A stretch of DNA of 64,000 bases from positions 14,260,001-14,324,000 of the forward strand of contig CM060732.1 of the NCBI GenBank assembly GCA_030704615.1, in the 5' to 3' direction. How positions within the stretch are numbered: position 1 is the first letter of the stretch; every line of letters starts with the position of its first letter. The notes under the pieces were generated by a model. The model was given only the letters and a program-made list of their open reading frames with translations, searched no databases and was not told the DNA's origin. Of this stretch, positions 10,788-23,549 are shown in pieces. The translations under genes and the position numbers were made by a program. The stretch comes from Takakia lepidozioides. Its lineage: Eukaryota > Streptophyta > Takakiopsida > Takakiales > Takakiaceae.

Positions 10788-11287
10788 NNNNNNNNNNNNN
10801 NNNNNNNNNNNNNNNNNNNNNNNNNNNNNNNNNNNNNNNNNNNNNNNNNNNNNNNNNNNNNNNNNNNNNNNNNNNNNNNNNNNNNNNNNNNNNNNNNNNN
10901 NNNNNNNNNNNNNNNNNNNNNNNNNNNNNNNNNNNNNNNNNNNNNNNNNNNNNNNNNNNNNNNNNNNNNNNNNNNNNNNNNNNNNNNNNNNNNNNNNNNN
11001 NNNNNNNNNNNNNNNNNNNNNNNNNNNNNNNNNNNNNNNNNNNNNNNNNNNNNNNNNNNNNNNNNNNNNNNNNNNNNNNNNNNNNNNNNNNNNNNNNNNN
11101 NNNNNNNNNNNNNNNNNNNNNNNNNNNNNNNNNNNNNNNNNNNNNNNNNNNNNNNNNNNNNNNNNNNNNNNNNNNNNNNNNNNNNNNNNNNNNNNNNNNN
11201 NNNNNNNNNNNNNNNNNNNNNNNNNNNNNNNNNNNNNNNNNNNNNNNNNNNNNNNNNNNNNNNNNNNNNNNNNNNNNNNNNNNNNNN
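10788..11287. other. Assembly gap of 500 N
   Basis: The run is exactly 500 N, a conventional placeholder, so its true length is unknown. By comparison with 50335 and below, the gap falls in exon 2 of gene BC. Open frames that span it are meaningless. Confidence 0.98.
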
Positions 11288-11990
11288 TCTCCTCGCTGTC
11301 AGTCCTCCCTCCACCAACCAAAGGTTGAAGTTTGCCCCCATCGCTCCAAGTGGGCGGTTCAAACATGCGATGAGTTGCAGCAGTCTATGATACCCCAAAA
11401 AGCGTGCCGGTCTTTCATTCCCAAAATCGTGAGAACCAACATCGTGCCAAAACCAGCATCGCAACCACCATATAGCAAAATCGTGTAACAAAAATGAAAA
11501 CATAACAAGTTTAGGAAGTATGGAGAGCCATGCAACAACAATAAAAAAATGCAACCATTGCCTGAGAATGACATGCACAAGCAACCTTCTCCAGAGCTGC
11601 CGGATTTGCAACGCATTGCAAACAATCTAAGGTCACTCACTATCTAAGGTTCACTCATCCAGTCGAACCAGGATGAAGATGCAAAAACAAAGCGAGGCAA
11701 CAAAGCGAAAGCGAAAGCGAAATCGAAATCGAACAAAGCGAAAGCAGAAGTGACTTGCTGAGAATACTCGGCTTAGTTGGCGCGGGTTGTGAGGAAGAAA
11801 CTGGAATCTCCTGCTGGAGCTTCAGTTTGGCCATGCGAGAGATTGGCCGTCGTCCGTAGTACAGAGCTTTCATCAACTTCCGCCGCGGTCTGGATGTGAG
11901 GTCCTCTCTCAGGAGAGCCACGTCCTTGTCAGCGGCATAAGTCCCAGCCAAAATGGCAAAAGATCTCCGTTTTTGGGGTACATGCCTCGA
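11288..11990 (-). pseudogene. Gene BC 5' exons, second copy (cut by the gap)
   Basis: The minus strand repeats the start of gene BC. One stretch is exon 1-like: LTSRPRRKLMKALYYGRRPI and MAKLKLQQEIPV near 11900-11790. It is followed by an intron with purine-rich GCGAAA repeats, then an exon 2-like stretch (MFEPPTWSDGGKLQPLVGG) that runs into the N gap at 11287. Small indels against the copy at 50968-50335 alter the initiation region and the exon 1 donor. The gene diverges from gene A copy 3 across a palindrome array, exactly as in the intact element. Confidence 0.65.
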
Positions 11991-12194
11991 ATAGCATGTT
12001 AAGCCAAGAAAGCAATCAGATTTAGGGTACGTATCCAGGAAGCCATGTGTCGCCCAGCCCTAATGAAAACGGACGGCGGTGGACATTTATTGCCGCAACG
12101 CGCAATTAATGTCGGAGTAAGCCTCCATGTCGGATGAAAAACGACTGAACTCGGCCCGAATTCCAAACGTAGAGGTAATTCGGAGCGCTGCAAG

Positions 12195-13580
12195 CTTGGA
12201 AATCCGGCGCCGGATTTCTATCCTGCAGTAATTCGGAGCGCAGCAGGATGGAAATTCAGCGTCGAATTTCCATCCTGCAAGATAGGGCGGCGTGCGAAAT
12301 TTCCCCTCACGCAGGTAATTCAGAAGCGGATGGATGAAATCCGGCGCCGGATTTCCATCCGCGCAGGTAGGGCGGGCGCGCGCAAATTTCCCTCACGCAG
12401 GTATTCGGAGGCGGATGGATGTAAATCCGGCGCCCGTATTTCCCATCCGCGCAGGTAGTGGCGGCGCGCTGAAATGTCCCTCACGCAGGTTTCGGAGGCT
12501 GATGGATGGAAATCCGGCGCCGGATTTCCATCCGCGCAGGTAGGGCGGCGCGCGAATTTTCCCTCACGCAGGTGATTCGGAGGGCATGGTGGAAATCCGG
12601 CGCCGAATTTCCTCCATCCAGCAGGTAAGTCGGATCGCTGGCGTATGTATATTCGGCGCCGAATTTCCATTCGCCAGGTATTTTGAAGCGCTGAATTACC
12701 TTCCTGCAGGTAATTCTGAGCGTGTCCGATTGATTTTTCGGAGAAAACAACTAAACTGTTTGTTTGTGGCTGAAGTTGCACTTGTAGACATGTTTTTTCT
12801 TGGAATCCTTGAGTGCTAGAGGCAAATCGGAACGCCTCGGACGGAAATTCGGCGCCGTTTTTCCATTTTGGGAGGTTTTTATCGACTTCCTTTGGGGGGC
12901 CCCGATGAAATTCGGCGCCGAATTTCCATCCGGGGGATGGTCTTTGTCGGAGAGGTGCCGGCCTCTCCGCCGCTCTGTTGGATATTCGGTGCCGAATTTC
13001 CGTCGGGGGTTGAAATATGACGGCCAGGTGCCGGCCTCTCCCCCTCCCCGACTGCATTGGAACGGCCCCGGATGGAAATCGGCGCCGTTTTTCCATCCGC
13101 GGAGGTTTTTATGTCGGCCAGTTTTTGGCCTGACCCCCCGACAGGACTACCTTTGGGGGGATCCGAATGGAAATTCGGCGCCGAATGTCCATCCAGGGGA
13201 TGTTCTGTGTCGCACACGCGCCGGCCTCTGCGCCCGAGGCGACTTCATCCGGGCTTCCCCTGTTTTATATTTGGTGCCGAATTTCCCCGTCCGGGGTTTG
13301 TAATGTGAGCGCCAGATGGCGGCCTTTCCCCCGAGCCGACTTGCATCCGAAGGCCTCGGATGGAAATTCGCGCCGTTTTCCATCCGCGGAGGTTTTTATG
13401 TCGGCCATGTTTGGCCTGACCCCCCGACAGACTTTCCTTTGGGGGGATCCGAATGGAAATTCGGCGCTGAATTTCCATCCGGGGGTGTTCTCTGTCGGAC
13501 AGGTGCCGGCATCTCTGCCCCAGACGACTTCATCCGTGCGGCCCCTGTTGGATATTGGGTGCCGAATTTCCATTCGGGGG
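12195..13580. repeat. Palindrome arrays between divergent BC and gene A (copy)
   Basis: Two array types adjoin. At 12195-12700 the palindromes (centres 12206, 12259, 12343, 12429, 12516, 12599, 12655) sit in units with taattcggagcg and gcaggtaggg, at spacings of 53-87 bp. At 12845-13575 a longer unit of about 96 bp carries centres at 12851, 12914, 12989, 13081, 13177, 13273, about 13370, 13463 and 13559. The layout is a shortened, noisier version of 51228-53060. Palindromic core: AAATnCGGCGCCGnATTT. Confidence 0.8.
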
Positions 13581-13876
13581 TAGTAATGTGACGGCACGGT
13601 GCCGGCTTCTCCCCTTCAGCCGACATCATCCGGACGGCCCCCCACTTTCTGATTGCATACCGTTGGCAGTTATTGCGCAAAGACCAGGGGCCGCATTCCG
13701 GAGACAAGGTTCATTAACACTCTGACTGTGGATTTTTGAGATAGTTGGCTCCCTGGATTTGGATCAGGCTTCGTCGCTCGGACAAACGGCACCGCATTCC
13801 TTCCCATCGCTGCATCCCCCTTCTACTAGGGAGCTTCCCTGCACGCCATCCTGGAAGTCTTGTGTGCACACCTCCC

Positions 13877-16800
13877 ATGGCGGAAAACCCGAGCGCTACA
13901 GTGTACTGCGCCCCTCCTCACGAGCATAGAGCTTCATTTCCTGTGTGCAGGGGGACATCTGTTGGGTGATGGAGAAATATCTGTGCGTTCGATACCACCT
14001 GAACCGGGGTCGGTTTTTTTGGAGGAGGAAAGGAAGGACTCAAACGGCGTTGTTGTCGAGAGTATTGTTGTGCTCCATGATGATTTTCGGCGATGGCCAG
14101 GGAATGGCGAGTTCCACCATCGGACAGCGTCATATACAGGGCTGTTGGGGACTTCATTTGCCCGCCAAATGCACCTTCTATCCTGGCGCCTCCCACGAAA
14201 CAATCCGCAAATCAGAGAGTGGCTACCTCAAAGAGAGAAGTCCGCAACGAAGTCAATCCAGAGCCGAACCCATCCATGAAGACGAGCGAGAACCGGGTTG
14301 TTCACAACCTGTCTGACTCAGACGAGGTCATGGAAGTTCCGAGGTCGTCCTTGAGATCAGGCAAGTCCTCAATGGACGTCAGTGGAGGAGGGAGTCATAT
14401 TCCCAGCACGAGCACCGCAGTTCGATCTATTCTTGAAATTCTGCGAGGGCTTCACATGGAGGGACACCGCTCGGAGCTGGCCGGGCTGGACTACAGCAAG
14501 TTCGCAATTAAATCGGTTACATGCTTCCCGCTGACGTCGACGGTAATATCTTCTTTGAGTTTCCTCCTCGGGCGGACTATTGAGGGCGTCCGGAATGTTG
14601 ACAGATATGGATAGAAAACATGACGGTCATCCTTGGTGCGTTACCAAACCACAGCATGAAGATGCTCGATGGTGTGCGGGTGCGCTATGTTGTTTGTGCG
14701 GGGCGCGTTGCGGTGTTTCTCTCCCCAACTTGCTTCCACTTTAAATCCAGAGGTCACAGGAACGAGACCGATTGGATAGGCACAGCTCATCAACCATTTC
14801 GAGCTCAGGAGAAGGTTCCGAACTCCACATTTAAGTGTGCGCATTGCAAAGAACCACCACACTGCATGTCTGTTTGTAATGCCAAGCAGTTCTAGTTTTC
14901 CCTGACCTCACCCCAGCTTGCATACACGTTGGAATCCCATTGTCACAATTTGGCGAGGGGGACTCGCGGGAGGCTGCCCACGAGGTAGAGCAGCTTGTTC
15001 AGGAGGAGGTTAAGTTGAGACCGGGTGCCAAACCAAACAGATACAGCTCCAAGCCGCCCATAAGATGGCGTGGCCAGAATTATGTCGGAAGACGGCTCCG
15101 ACAGAGTTCCTCTCGATGACAAGGAAATGGAGGCATTGCTGGAGTCGGTGTCCCACGTCTATTCACCGAATGTCCGAAACCACATTGTGTCATGCAAACA
15201 GAAAATTGGGCGTGGCTCGGATATGCACTCCATTCTGGAGGTAAAGCGACGATGTGGATATGACTACATTCATGGAAGTCGGTTTCCAGGACAAGGGACT
15301 GAGGCAGATCGTTGTTTTGGTATCCAAATGTCCACGTGTGGACTTGGCACGGCGTCGAACTGGTCCACAGGATGACGAGTGGGGACTTGTCAAACGTTGG
15401 GTCATGTTCGACCATATCAAGCGAATTACAAATCACCAGTGGGTGACAATGTGTAGTGTGAATGCAGGGGACAGAACATTACATATGTTTACCATTACGA
15501 CCTACATCACTATGACGGAGTGCCCGTCATCCCAACTGCAGAAAGGATGTATCCCTTCATGTAGGTAGTTTCATGAGCGCACTGACTTATGCTTTGCCAG
15601 GAGAAAAATGGCTAAGTCCTGACGGTACAACATTTTCATCCATGCGATGAACGTTTTTCATCGCTGGTTCTTGACCTAAGAGATCGCGGGTTGAGAAAAA
15701 ACGAAGAGGAAGATGACGGATGGCTCGTAGCGGCTGTTGCAAAGCAGTGGTGTCGGCAGGGCAGCCTGTGTTAGGAGGTTTACCTGCGCGGTGGGATCTT
15801 GCTTGGCTTAGGAAGCGGCATTAAGACGCCTCTGCTTGGTATTCTGTGTAGAAAGAAGCGGTGCCCGCCTCTCTCGTAGTGATGATCAATTCCAAGAGAT
15901 AGAAGCATGTAAGGAAAGCGGCGCACCACCACTGCCGCCAGTGCCTTAAGATGATAGTTATGGGCAGATGAGCAAGCAAGGAAAAGGCCAGCTGCTGAAA
16001 GCACAGGGAGGAGAGTCTGGCACAATCAATGGGGGGGAGGTAAAGCATGTGGGAGTTCTGGCTGTATGGTATCTCAGGTTCTCTGTCATTAAGCTTCTAG
16101 CTGCTTTGTGTCTCCTTGTTATAGGACCAGGCCAATTCGAGAGGAAGAATTGCAATAGCGTAATCTGGTTGTCAGGCCACAGGATGGTCCAAGTGAAGAA
16201 GGGGAGCCATCATGGCCGTCATAAGGTCTGGAATCAAGACAAAGAGAAAGGGTTGAAGTGGCTGCTGACGGGCGATGGCAAGGTGCCACCTTGACAGGCA
16301 GACCCGCCGCTTCACTAGTGGATAAAAACAGATAAGTCGATGAACAGAGGCTTCTTTTTGGCGAGGACTTAGAAATTGCTTTGGTAGATTAGGACTGCCA
16401 TCTTGGCAGAAGAGAAAAGGTAGAGACATGTGACAAGAAAAAGTTTTTGAATGGGAATGGAGACTCTGGACTTCAGACCAGAACGTGGAAGGATGGATGC
16501 ACCTTATGTTGTGATGACAGTGAGAGAAATAAGTGAAGAGAGAGAGAAAGAGAGAGCCTGTTCGTCACTGAATTCAGAATGGTCACTGTTGTCTTCATTC
16601 TTGCATTTTGATTCAGTGTCATAAACCTGGACACCATGCTGCCGTGGTAGTGATAACCTGGAACCAATGTAGATCTGGCTTGTTTGTTTGGAGAGATCAA
16701 TGATGGTTAGCTGGAGTTGCAAAAAAAAAAACATGGAAAAGATAAGGTGATTTCACTATGGGATCAGGATCTGAACAACTGCGTTCCACAGTTGAAGGGA

Positions 16801-19465
16801 AAGAGGGATGTTGGGGGTATTTGGGTTGAAGTCTGACAAAAGAGATTGAGAGTTGTTTGAGCGATGGGTCTTGGAAAAAGGGACAAGAGAGAGAGAAAGA
16901 GAGAGAGACGGATGGATGGGATGTTTGTGTCTTGAGAGACCGAGGATGACTTCAAGGCTGGCCGCACTGGATGCCTAGCAGCGTGTGCATTCACATTACA
17001 TGACATATCTGCTGCTGTGAAATAGTGGGGAACTTGGGACATAGACAGAGATAGTGAAACAGACAAAAAGCGAAAAGAAAGAGAGAGAGTGAAAAATGGG
17101 ATTTGGTAAGAGAGAGCTGCAATTCAAAAGGGCTGTTGGGGGGGGGTTTGGCCAATTTGGGGGAGATGAGATGAGAAAACCTGAAAGAAACCAGTGCCCC
17201 TGCAGACCATGAAGATCTGAGCTGCCTCCTCCTAAATCTGTGTCACCACTACAAAAAGGGGATTTCCGACCTGTCACTGCTCAAGTGGGCTTCACATAAA
17301 GGATCGTGTTTACCGCTGCCATTGGGCTGATTTGCATCACTGAATACACGCACCAGCATAGCTGGTGCTGTACCTGATGATGGGGATGTTGTGTAAAAGG
17401 TAGAACCAAGAGTGAACAACAAATTGACTCCCCATCCTGTCTTCCCTTCCGCTGCGGCGTGGATGAGGATTGCTTGAACTCTGATCACGGAGGAGCTGAG
17501 GGAAACCCACAGCCAAGTAACGACAGTTGGACAGATTAGAAAGAACGCTTCTTTCCTCTTGCTCCGCAATCAATGGAGGGGAGCACAATTAGAATTATAC
17601 AGAAGGGGATTCACGCCCCTTCTTTTCACACTACAAATGGGTGCACATGTCTACGACACCCACTGCAGGATGCTAATGACAATTGCTATTTGTGAGATGA
17701 AAGGAGAGGACACACAATCGGAGATGCTTCTTTGGGCAGGAAATAAACGAACAGATGGCCAAGGCGGGATTGCCCCCTCCCAATTTCCGTGGTTTCATGG
17801 CGGACAACGCACACAATTGGGCTGCCATCCGAAGGGTGTACGGGGAAGACCCCAATGTTCCGATGGAAGACAAGGAGAGATCTTGTGGGTTCCATTTTCT
17901 GCAGAGCCTTTCCCAGTACACAACCAGGCTCGTGGCGCCAGATTTCAGAGAGGAGCACCGTTCCATGTGCCTTGCATGGAAGCGCACTCCCACCTTGGTT
18001 GATGCAGAGACACAGTTTGCATGTATACGGGCTTGGTGGACATTGTCAGGTGCTGTAAGGAAATCAGACGAGGGAGCAATGGTCAGTTGGCTAGCATGGT
18101 GGCATTATCGTTTCCTCCAGTTTGGCGACTATATGCGGGAGGTGAGTTGCACGAATTCGCGTCCCGTTGAATATTATTCTTGGCCATATTTGTAACTTGC
18201 TTGTAACATCAACATATGCTTGTGCAGGAAATGTGTCTCGACTCCGACACCGACATGCCCACGACAAACATGGCCGAATCAGTGCACTCTTCCTGGCGTG
18301 CCTCCTCTGCGGCGCATCTGGTGGACATCCTCACTGCCACAACGGAGGACATTGTGAGGTCAATTATGCAGCAAAGCAGGTACAACGAGTTCTTGAAAGG
18401 GAAACAGTGGGGCTTGGGGCCGGACAGGCAGGAAATGCTGATGCGGACTGCCTCTAGATCAAAGAACCGGTGATGTTGCCCGAGGAGGTCTCGTCGAGCA
18501 CCGCAAGTCCTGCACGTTCAAGATCGCCATCTCCTTTGAGCACAGGGCGCGTGCCTCGGCAACATAACGAGCCATCTGTAGTAAAGCAGTACAACATTCC
18601 CATTGTGGAGACAAGAGTGTCGGAGTCACAGTGGAGAATTGCGAGGACATTGCCGGCATTTCGAGGGAAGTGCTGCGCCATCCGGATGGATACGAGAGCA
18701 CGCTGTGGTGAGATGATTCGGAGGAACCCACACGGTGCTGTACCTGCACCTTGTTTCAGCCGCAGATTTTTGACTCCCACATTTGCTCACGCCACAACGC
18801 AGACATTTTGGTTCTGTAGGCACGACATAATGACCTGTGTATTTGGCAAGCCCAAGTACGGGATTCAGGGAATGCCGGAGCCTCCGGGTGTCTGGCCTGT
18901 TGCACCAGGTTGCAGCCTCTCTCAGAATGAGGCGGATGCTCTATCTGCAGCAGGATTTCGAATGGTGCAACGCATAGACATCCCGGCCCACGCATTTCTG
19001 GTTCCTCAGACCCAGCCATTGCAGACTGCTCGGTCCAGTAGAGACGGATTGGACAATTCTGCACATCCCACAATGCGATTCGGAAGAGTGAAGAGACGAC
19101 ACCCTCCCAACAAGTTGAATGAGATTCGGATTGCCAATGCTCTTGGGATGGCTTGCACTATTCAGAGCTCCGTGGACGTACCCCCACCCGGCCTTGGGCG
19201 TGTGTATCAGATGGCAACGGCCGGCTCGGCTGTACGCGACGATGTATACACAATTACGATTGGAGTGGAGCCGACTTGCAATTGTACGGACTTCTCGTTG
19301 ATGGAAGCAAAGAAGGGTTCGAAGTATTATCCGTGCAAGCATCTGTATTACATTTACCTGAAGAGGTTGAGGATAAACCTGACTATTGATGACTTTATTC
19401 ATGCACCGGCGTTGAGCGTGAACGAGCTGCACAAACTCCTCCTTAGGGATTCCAGAAATCATTGA
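13877..19465 (+). pseudogene. Gene A copy 3, split by an insertion and an internal deletion
   Basis: The start at 13877 (MAENPSATVYCAPPHEH) is better preserved than in copy 4. The coding region reads through the Cys/His-rich region (CKEPPHCMSVCNAK at about 14840-14890) to 15451. There a 2.2 kb insertion interrupts it, and it resumes at 17640 with the second catalytic Asp (MADNAHNW) and C-x-F-H. The intron is at 18141-18227. Exon 2 keeps NMAESVHSSW but lacks about 180 bp at 18473, between SRSKN and the PVMLPEE segment. The final 331-codon frame (18470-19465) ends in an intact SWIM finger. Several small indels also break the frame. I infer that it is a dead copy of the transposase. Confidence 0.8.
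15452..17635. mobile_element. 2.18 kb TIR element inserted in gene A
   Basis: The insertion begins TGTAGTGTGAA and ends TTCACACTACA, perfect 11 bp inverted ends, and is flanked by the direct repeat AATG (15448-15451 and 17636-17639). Removing it restores the gene A sequence 'gtgacaatgggtgcac' found in copy 4. It has no convincing coding region and contains GAGAGA-rich tracts (about 16535-16560, 16885-16915, 17070-17090). TG...CA ends with a 4 bp duplication fit a non-autonomous Ginger-like DNA element, or a solo LTR. I cannot decide between them. Confidence 0.75.
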
Positions 19466-19559
19466 TGGGGCAAAGGGAATCCTCCATATGGATATTTTCA
19501 ATTGCATTTTGCTGTATCAGACTTTTTTTGCAGTGTAATGAAATGCACCCCAAAACTCC

Positions 19560-20010
19560 TGGAATGAGGCAATATTCCATTCAAACTGAGATCCAACAGA
19601 AGCAGTTGTGGGGCCATTTCTGGAAAAATGGCGCCGAATTTCTCTTTTTGGGGCCGAAAACTGGCTAAGTCCCAACATGCACTGGTACCTGTGTCTGGGA
19701 AAATGACGCCGAATTTCTCTTTTTTGGGCCGAAAACTGGCTAAGTCCCAACATGCACTGGTACCGTGTCTGGAAAAATGACGCCGAATTTCTCTTTTTTG
19801 GGCCGAAAACTGGCTAAGTCCCAACATGCACTGGTACAGTGTCTGGAAAAATGGCGCCGAATTTCCCTATTTTGCGCCGAAAACTGGCTAAGTCCGAACA
19901 TGCACTGGAAAAATGTCGCCGAATTACCTGTCATGAGGGGACCTATAGCCGCGGAATTCGGCACCATTTTTCGCCAGAGAGACCTATTACCGCGAAATAC
20001 GTCGCCGTTT
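19560..20010. repeat. 75-bp palindrome array 3' of gene A copy 3
   Basis: Units of about 74-75 bp have centres at 19630, 19705, 19779, 19853 and 19915. Two centres read GACGCC and one GTCGCC instead of GGCGCC, so the core is decaying in this copy. The array breaks at about 20008, where the 57560 copy continues towards the element end. Confidence 0.75.
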
Positions 20011-20019
20011 TTTCAGGCT

Positions 20020-20216
20020 TCCAATGTCTGTGTTCCATCCCATTTCACGTACAAGCCGAACGAATTTGTATGCATTATTACTTGCTCCTTCGCATTTGTC
20101 ATTACTTGCGTTTCCAACATGCATTGTCGCATAGCAGTTCACGAAATTCATGCCAACAAAGCAAATTGGGGGAAGTACCTTGAATTACCTGGAACCACCA
20201 AGTCATGCGGTTGAGC
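20020..20216 (-). pseudogene. Gene BC exon-5 end and intron fragment
   Basis: On the minus strand, LNRMTWWFQ followed by a GTAATT donor at 20216-20185 matches the gene BC exon ending MNRMTWWFQ at 48080-48056. The rest looks like intron. The fragment is cut at 20217 by a MULE terminus, so a MULE inserted into an existing BC copy. Confidence 0.5.
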
Positions 20217-20400
20217 GAGGTTAGCTATTTCATGATCATGAGCGGCATGAGCGGAGTAGTAAGACAATCGGTTTTCATGAGCAGAAGTACAAATTTCGAA
20301 AATAAAAAACAATAAAAAACATTAATTTAATGCAATGTGTCAGGAAAAACAAATATATTATTCGGCCCCTTGAAGGGAAAATTGTAGTTTTGACTACGTG
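20217..20400. repeat. MULE terminus (gene A side), left orientation
   Basis: GGTTAGCTATTTCATGATC, GGCATGAGCGG iterons and the conserved 'cttgaagggaaaattgtagttttgac' block match the terminus at 9697 and, inverted, that at 57851. Homology stops at about 20400, after which older BC sequence follows instead of gene A. Confidence 0.65.
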
Positions 20401-20643
20401 ACACGTTTCAGATGTGCATACAAGGACAACCTCTTCGCCACGGAGCTGCAGACAGCAAGAAGGAGCGTGGAGTTTACACATTAGGAGGGGGCGGGAAAAG
20501 CTGCAATGCGAATTGTGTATAGGTGAAGCCCAGCTCCCGTTGTATGCAAAAGTTGGGTTATGAGGTTTGCCTGGGAAATGCGGCACCGCATTAGCACTTT
20601 ATGTTTTCATAAATTGTGCTCACGCATGTTGACTGTCTTGCAG

Positions 20644-23402
20644 GTATATGTGATGGAAATACGTGTTACTTAAGACAGGGGCCCTGGCGCAAGAGCCCCC
20701 GTTCTTCATGGCTTGGACCGTGGCGGGCCCAAGCTGTGTCTACACACCAGAGATGCAGAAACAATGGCATGTCGCGCATCTCGTTGGATGCCCGTGGTAC
20801 CTGGACATGTCTGGCGGACTTGTTGACGAATCGGAGAAAGATTTGCACGCGAAAGCGGAGGAGAAGAGAAGGGAAAGACGTGTCCCTGCTCGGCCTGAGT
20901 CGGCAAATGACGCTGCTGCTCTGGAACAATCCAGAAAGGCAGCTGAGATGGCACAGAAGACGGTGGATGCAGCTGTGCAGGCTCAACAGAAGGGGTCAAA
21001 GAAGAGGACTCGCCAGCAAGGAGCAGCAGTTGTGACACCCAAGAAGACGAAGAAACAGAAACAGAAAGAGCAGGAAGAGGGTGAAGAAGAGGACTCCGAT
21101 GGAGACTTTGCAACCGGCCCACCCCCCGAAACGCAGTCAAAATCGCATGCGCCCACTGTTGTCACAAGGGATGAGAACAGGCTCAACAAATAAGGCACTC
21201 TTCAACCCCCCGGGGGGGGCACCCTTTCGAGCCGGTGGAAATGAAGAGGCCGAAAGTGGAGCCAGAAACAATAGTTCAGTGTGTGAATGAGAGTTTCTTG
21301 GCGGCTTTGGATGGACAGGCAGCCAAGTTGGCATACATGAAGACCATACAGGGTCTGAAGGGCAGAGCACTGAAGAAGGCGGCTGCCGAAGAGCCTTCCG
21401 ACACCCCTGGGTTTCTGAAGATGGTCTCGTTCTTTGCAAAGGTGTGTGCAAGGAAGGATTGCAGGAGGGGTGGAAAAGCCACCGAGTGGTCTTGCGATAT
21501 GATCATCTTGGATATTCCGGATGGAGAGCCTGTGGAAGGACTGCATGCTTTGCCGCCTTGGAACAGGTACTCCGAGGACTTTTGGAAGAAATGATTCGGG
21601 CTCGCCCGCATGGTGTTGGATGAGAGAGGCTATGTCGTTGTCCTTGCGAGCAGAGGCAAAAACACGGAGGCGGGAATTGCGAAGTGGACCCGCAAGAGTG
21701 CCGTCCCAATTCTGAAGAAGAAGTGGACGTGCATCAACACATTGGGCCTTTGGTCGGAAGGGAAGAAGGTAATTACCACATTGGCAATCGTCCTTTCATT
21801 TTGTTAGCTGTTTTGATATGTGGTGCCGCATTCGAATTCTAATCGTTCCCCACTGTGTATGCAGACGAAGTAGTTCGATGTATACTGCTTTGTGAAGGAG
21901 AACTCAACCTTTGCTTACCGGAAAGAGGATTGTTAGTTGACCGGAATTGCGACCCCATCGATTACAACCTCCTGTTCAACAACGTTCCCACGGAACTCCT
22001 CTCTCATAGTCTCACTTCAATGGATCCACTGCGGTATTCACGGACTTGGAGCCCTACCTTCATCAAGACAATTATGGAGGCATGCACTGACCTGGAGGAC
22101 AGAGTGTTGGACCTCATATGTGGAACAAGTATGCAGATTTTGGTATTATGCTGTTCTGCGAATTTTCATTATGTTCAAATTTTGCATTTCTGCTCAAGAT
22201 CTGGTTAGACCAAGTCTACTTAGGGAGTCCACTGGAGCGATAAGTGGTGCACTGTACCAGCATATTCCATCATTCAAATCTTCAATATCAAAAAATGAAA
22301 GCTTACCAATAGTGACTTGGCTTACACTACGTACCAGCATGTACCATCATTCAAATCAAGTAAGATGCTTGCTTACCAATAGTGACTGGGCCTGCAGTGG
22401 ACAAGCTTGAGCCTTGGAGCACCGTGTAAACAAAGAGGGGCACTTTTAGGGTTTCAAAGGAAATGAAGTTGGGTAGCTGGAGCTTGGAAGGGATTCAAGA
22501 CTTGGTATAGTTCCGTCTGCGGTGGATCATCTTCTTCGTTAGGATGAGGCGACGGGCAATCTCCATTGTAAACATTAGTTACCAAGGGCCAGGTTTTAAT
22601 GAGTAGATGCCATTCTAACGGGTGCCTCAATGTGGGCTGGGCGGTTTTCCGACCGGCACCTCTTTGCCTATGAGGAGGACACATCCGTCTGGGGATCCCA
22701 TCTGGAAGGGCTTCAACGGGAATGTGAAGGCTCCCATCGCATCCACAGATTCCTCAGAGGATTCGTCGGACTCGGAGGAAGAGACAGTGGACATTGATGC
22801 CGAGGAGAACCCGGAATACGAATGAGTGCAAACATTGTAAGTTTGCAAAGCCTTCTGGGTGATTTTTTCTCACATGCATTTCCGGATTGTGGTTCTCATT
22901 GGTCTGGTGAGTGATTGTTATGTGCAGGATTCCAAGATCCGGGTCGAAACCAGTGGCGCATACATTTCTTGCCAGGGAGAATGTCCCGTTCTTTGCGAGG
23001 ACCGACTTCATGAAGAGCCCAGTGAAGGACTACTCCCTTCCTAGTTATGCAGCTAAACTTGCAAAGACAGCGATTAGACGATGTGAGAATCCTAGTAAAG
23101 TAGAGCTGATTTTGGAGAGGGTTAGGGAGGACAGAAGGATACGGAAAGAGTTGGCAACAGCTGAGACAGGTAGACGGGTGCGGAAGTATGTATGTGATTC
23201 AACGGAAGAGAGCGATGTAGACAGGGAGGACGACGACCCAATGGAGGTGAGATGGTCAGTTCCGCAAGGGGAAGATGGGATTTTTGAAAGCCTGGCGAAC
23301 AACCAGTCCGCTAGACATGAGAAAGGCAATGAGGGGGTGGAAGGGGAGCAAGACAGTCAACGACAGGATGACGATAGTGATGATGATTTCCAAGATGGGT
23401 AG
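20644..23402 (+). pseudogene. Gene BC copy 2, 3' half: methyltransferase-like exons
   Basis: Four exons can be followed. The first (20644-21768) reads EPPFFMAWTV and CPWYLDM, then a Lys-rich linker, then the methylase-like segment CDMIILDIPDGE (21511-21528) with WNRYSEDFW and LARMVLDERGYVVVLA. The second (about 21866-22125) ends VLDLICGTS. The third (about 22623-22826) continues ASMWAGRFSDRHLFAYEED. The fourth (about 22929-23402) reads VPFFARTDFM to an acidic end. The order places the motif-IV-like DIPD before the SAM-loop-like DLICGT, as in beta-class amino-methyltransferases. Damage: stops at 21190-21192, at 21593 (TGA where the other copy has Arg) and near 21872, plus frameshifts. It is clearly diverged from the 44582-50968 copy, so the family is old. 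Confidence 0.6.
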
Positions 23403-23549
23403 AATTTTAAATAACTCTTTGTACATTTACATTCTCTTCCAGAATATATAAAGGAATTTCTCCACGTTGTTGAGGTCCCCTCTCCCATGTGCTTCTAAAC
23501 ACCACTTCTCGACACCATCTGTGAAACCACGTCCTTCCCAAAACCGGAA

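Noticed and set aside
10690-11611. Open frames crossing the run of N
   Set aside because: The gap has no sequence, so no coding claim is possible.
15452-17635. A protein-coding transposase inside the 2.18 kb insertion
   Set aside because: The open frames are short, low complexity (Ser/Leu from GAGA tracts) and without recognisable motifs.
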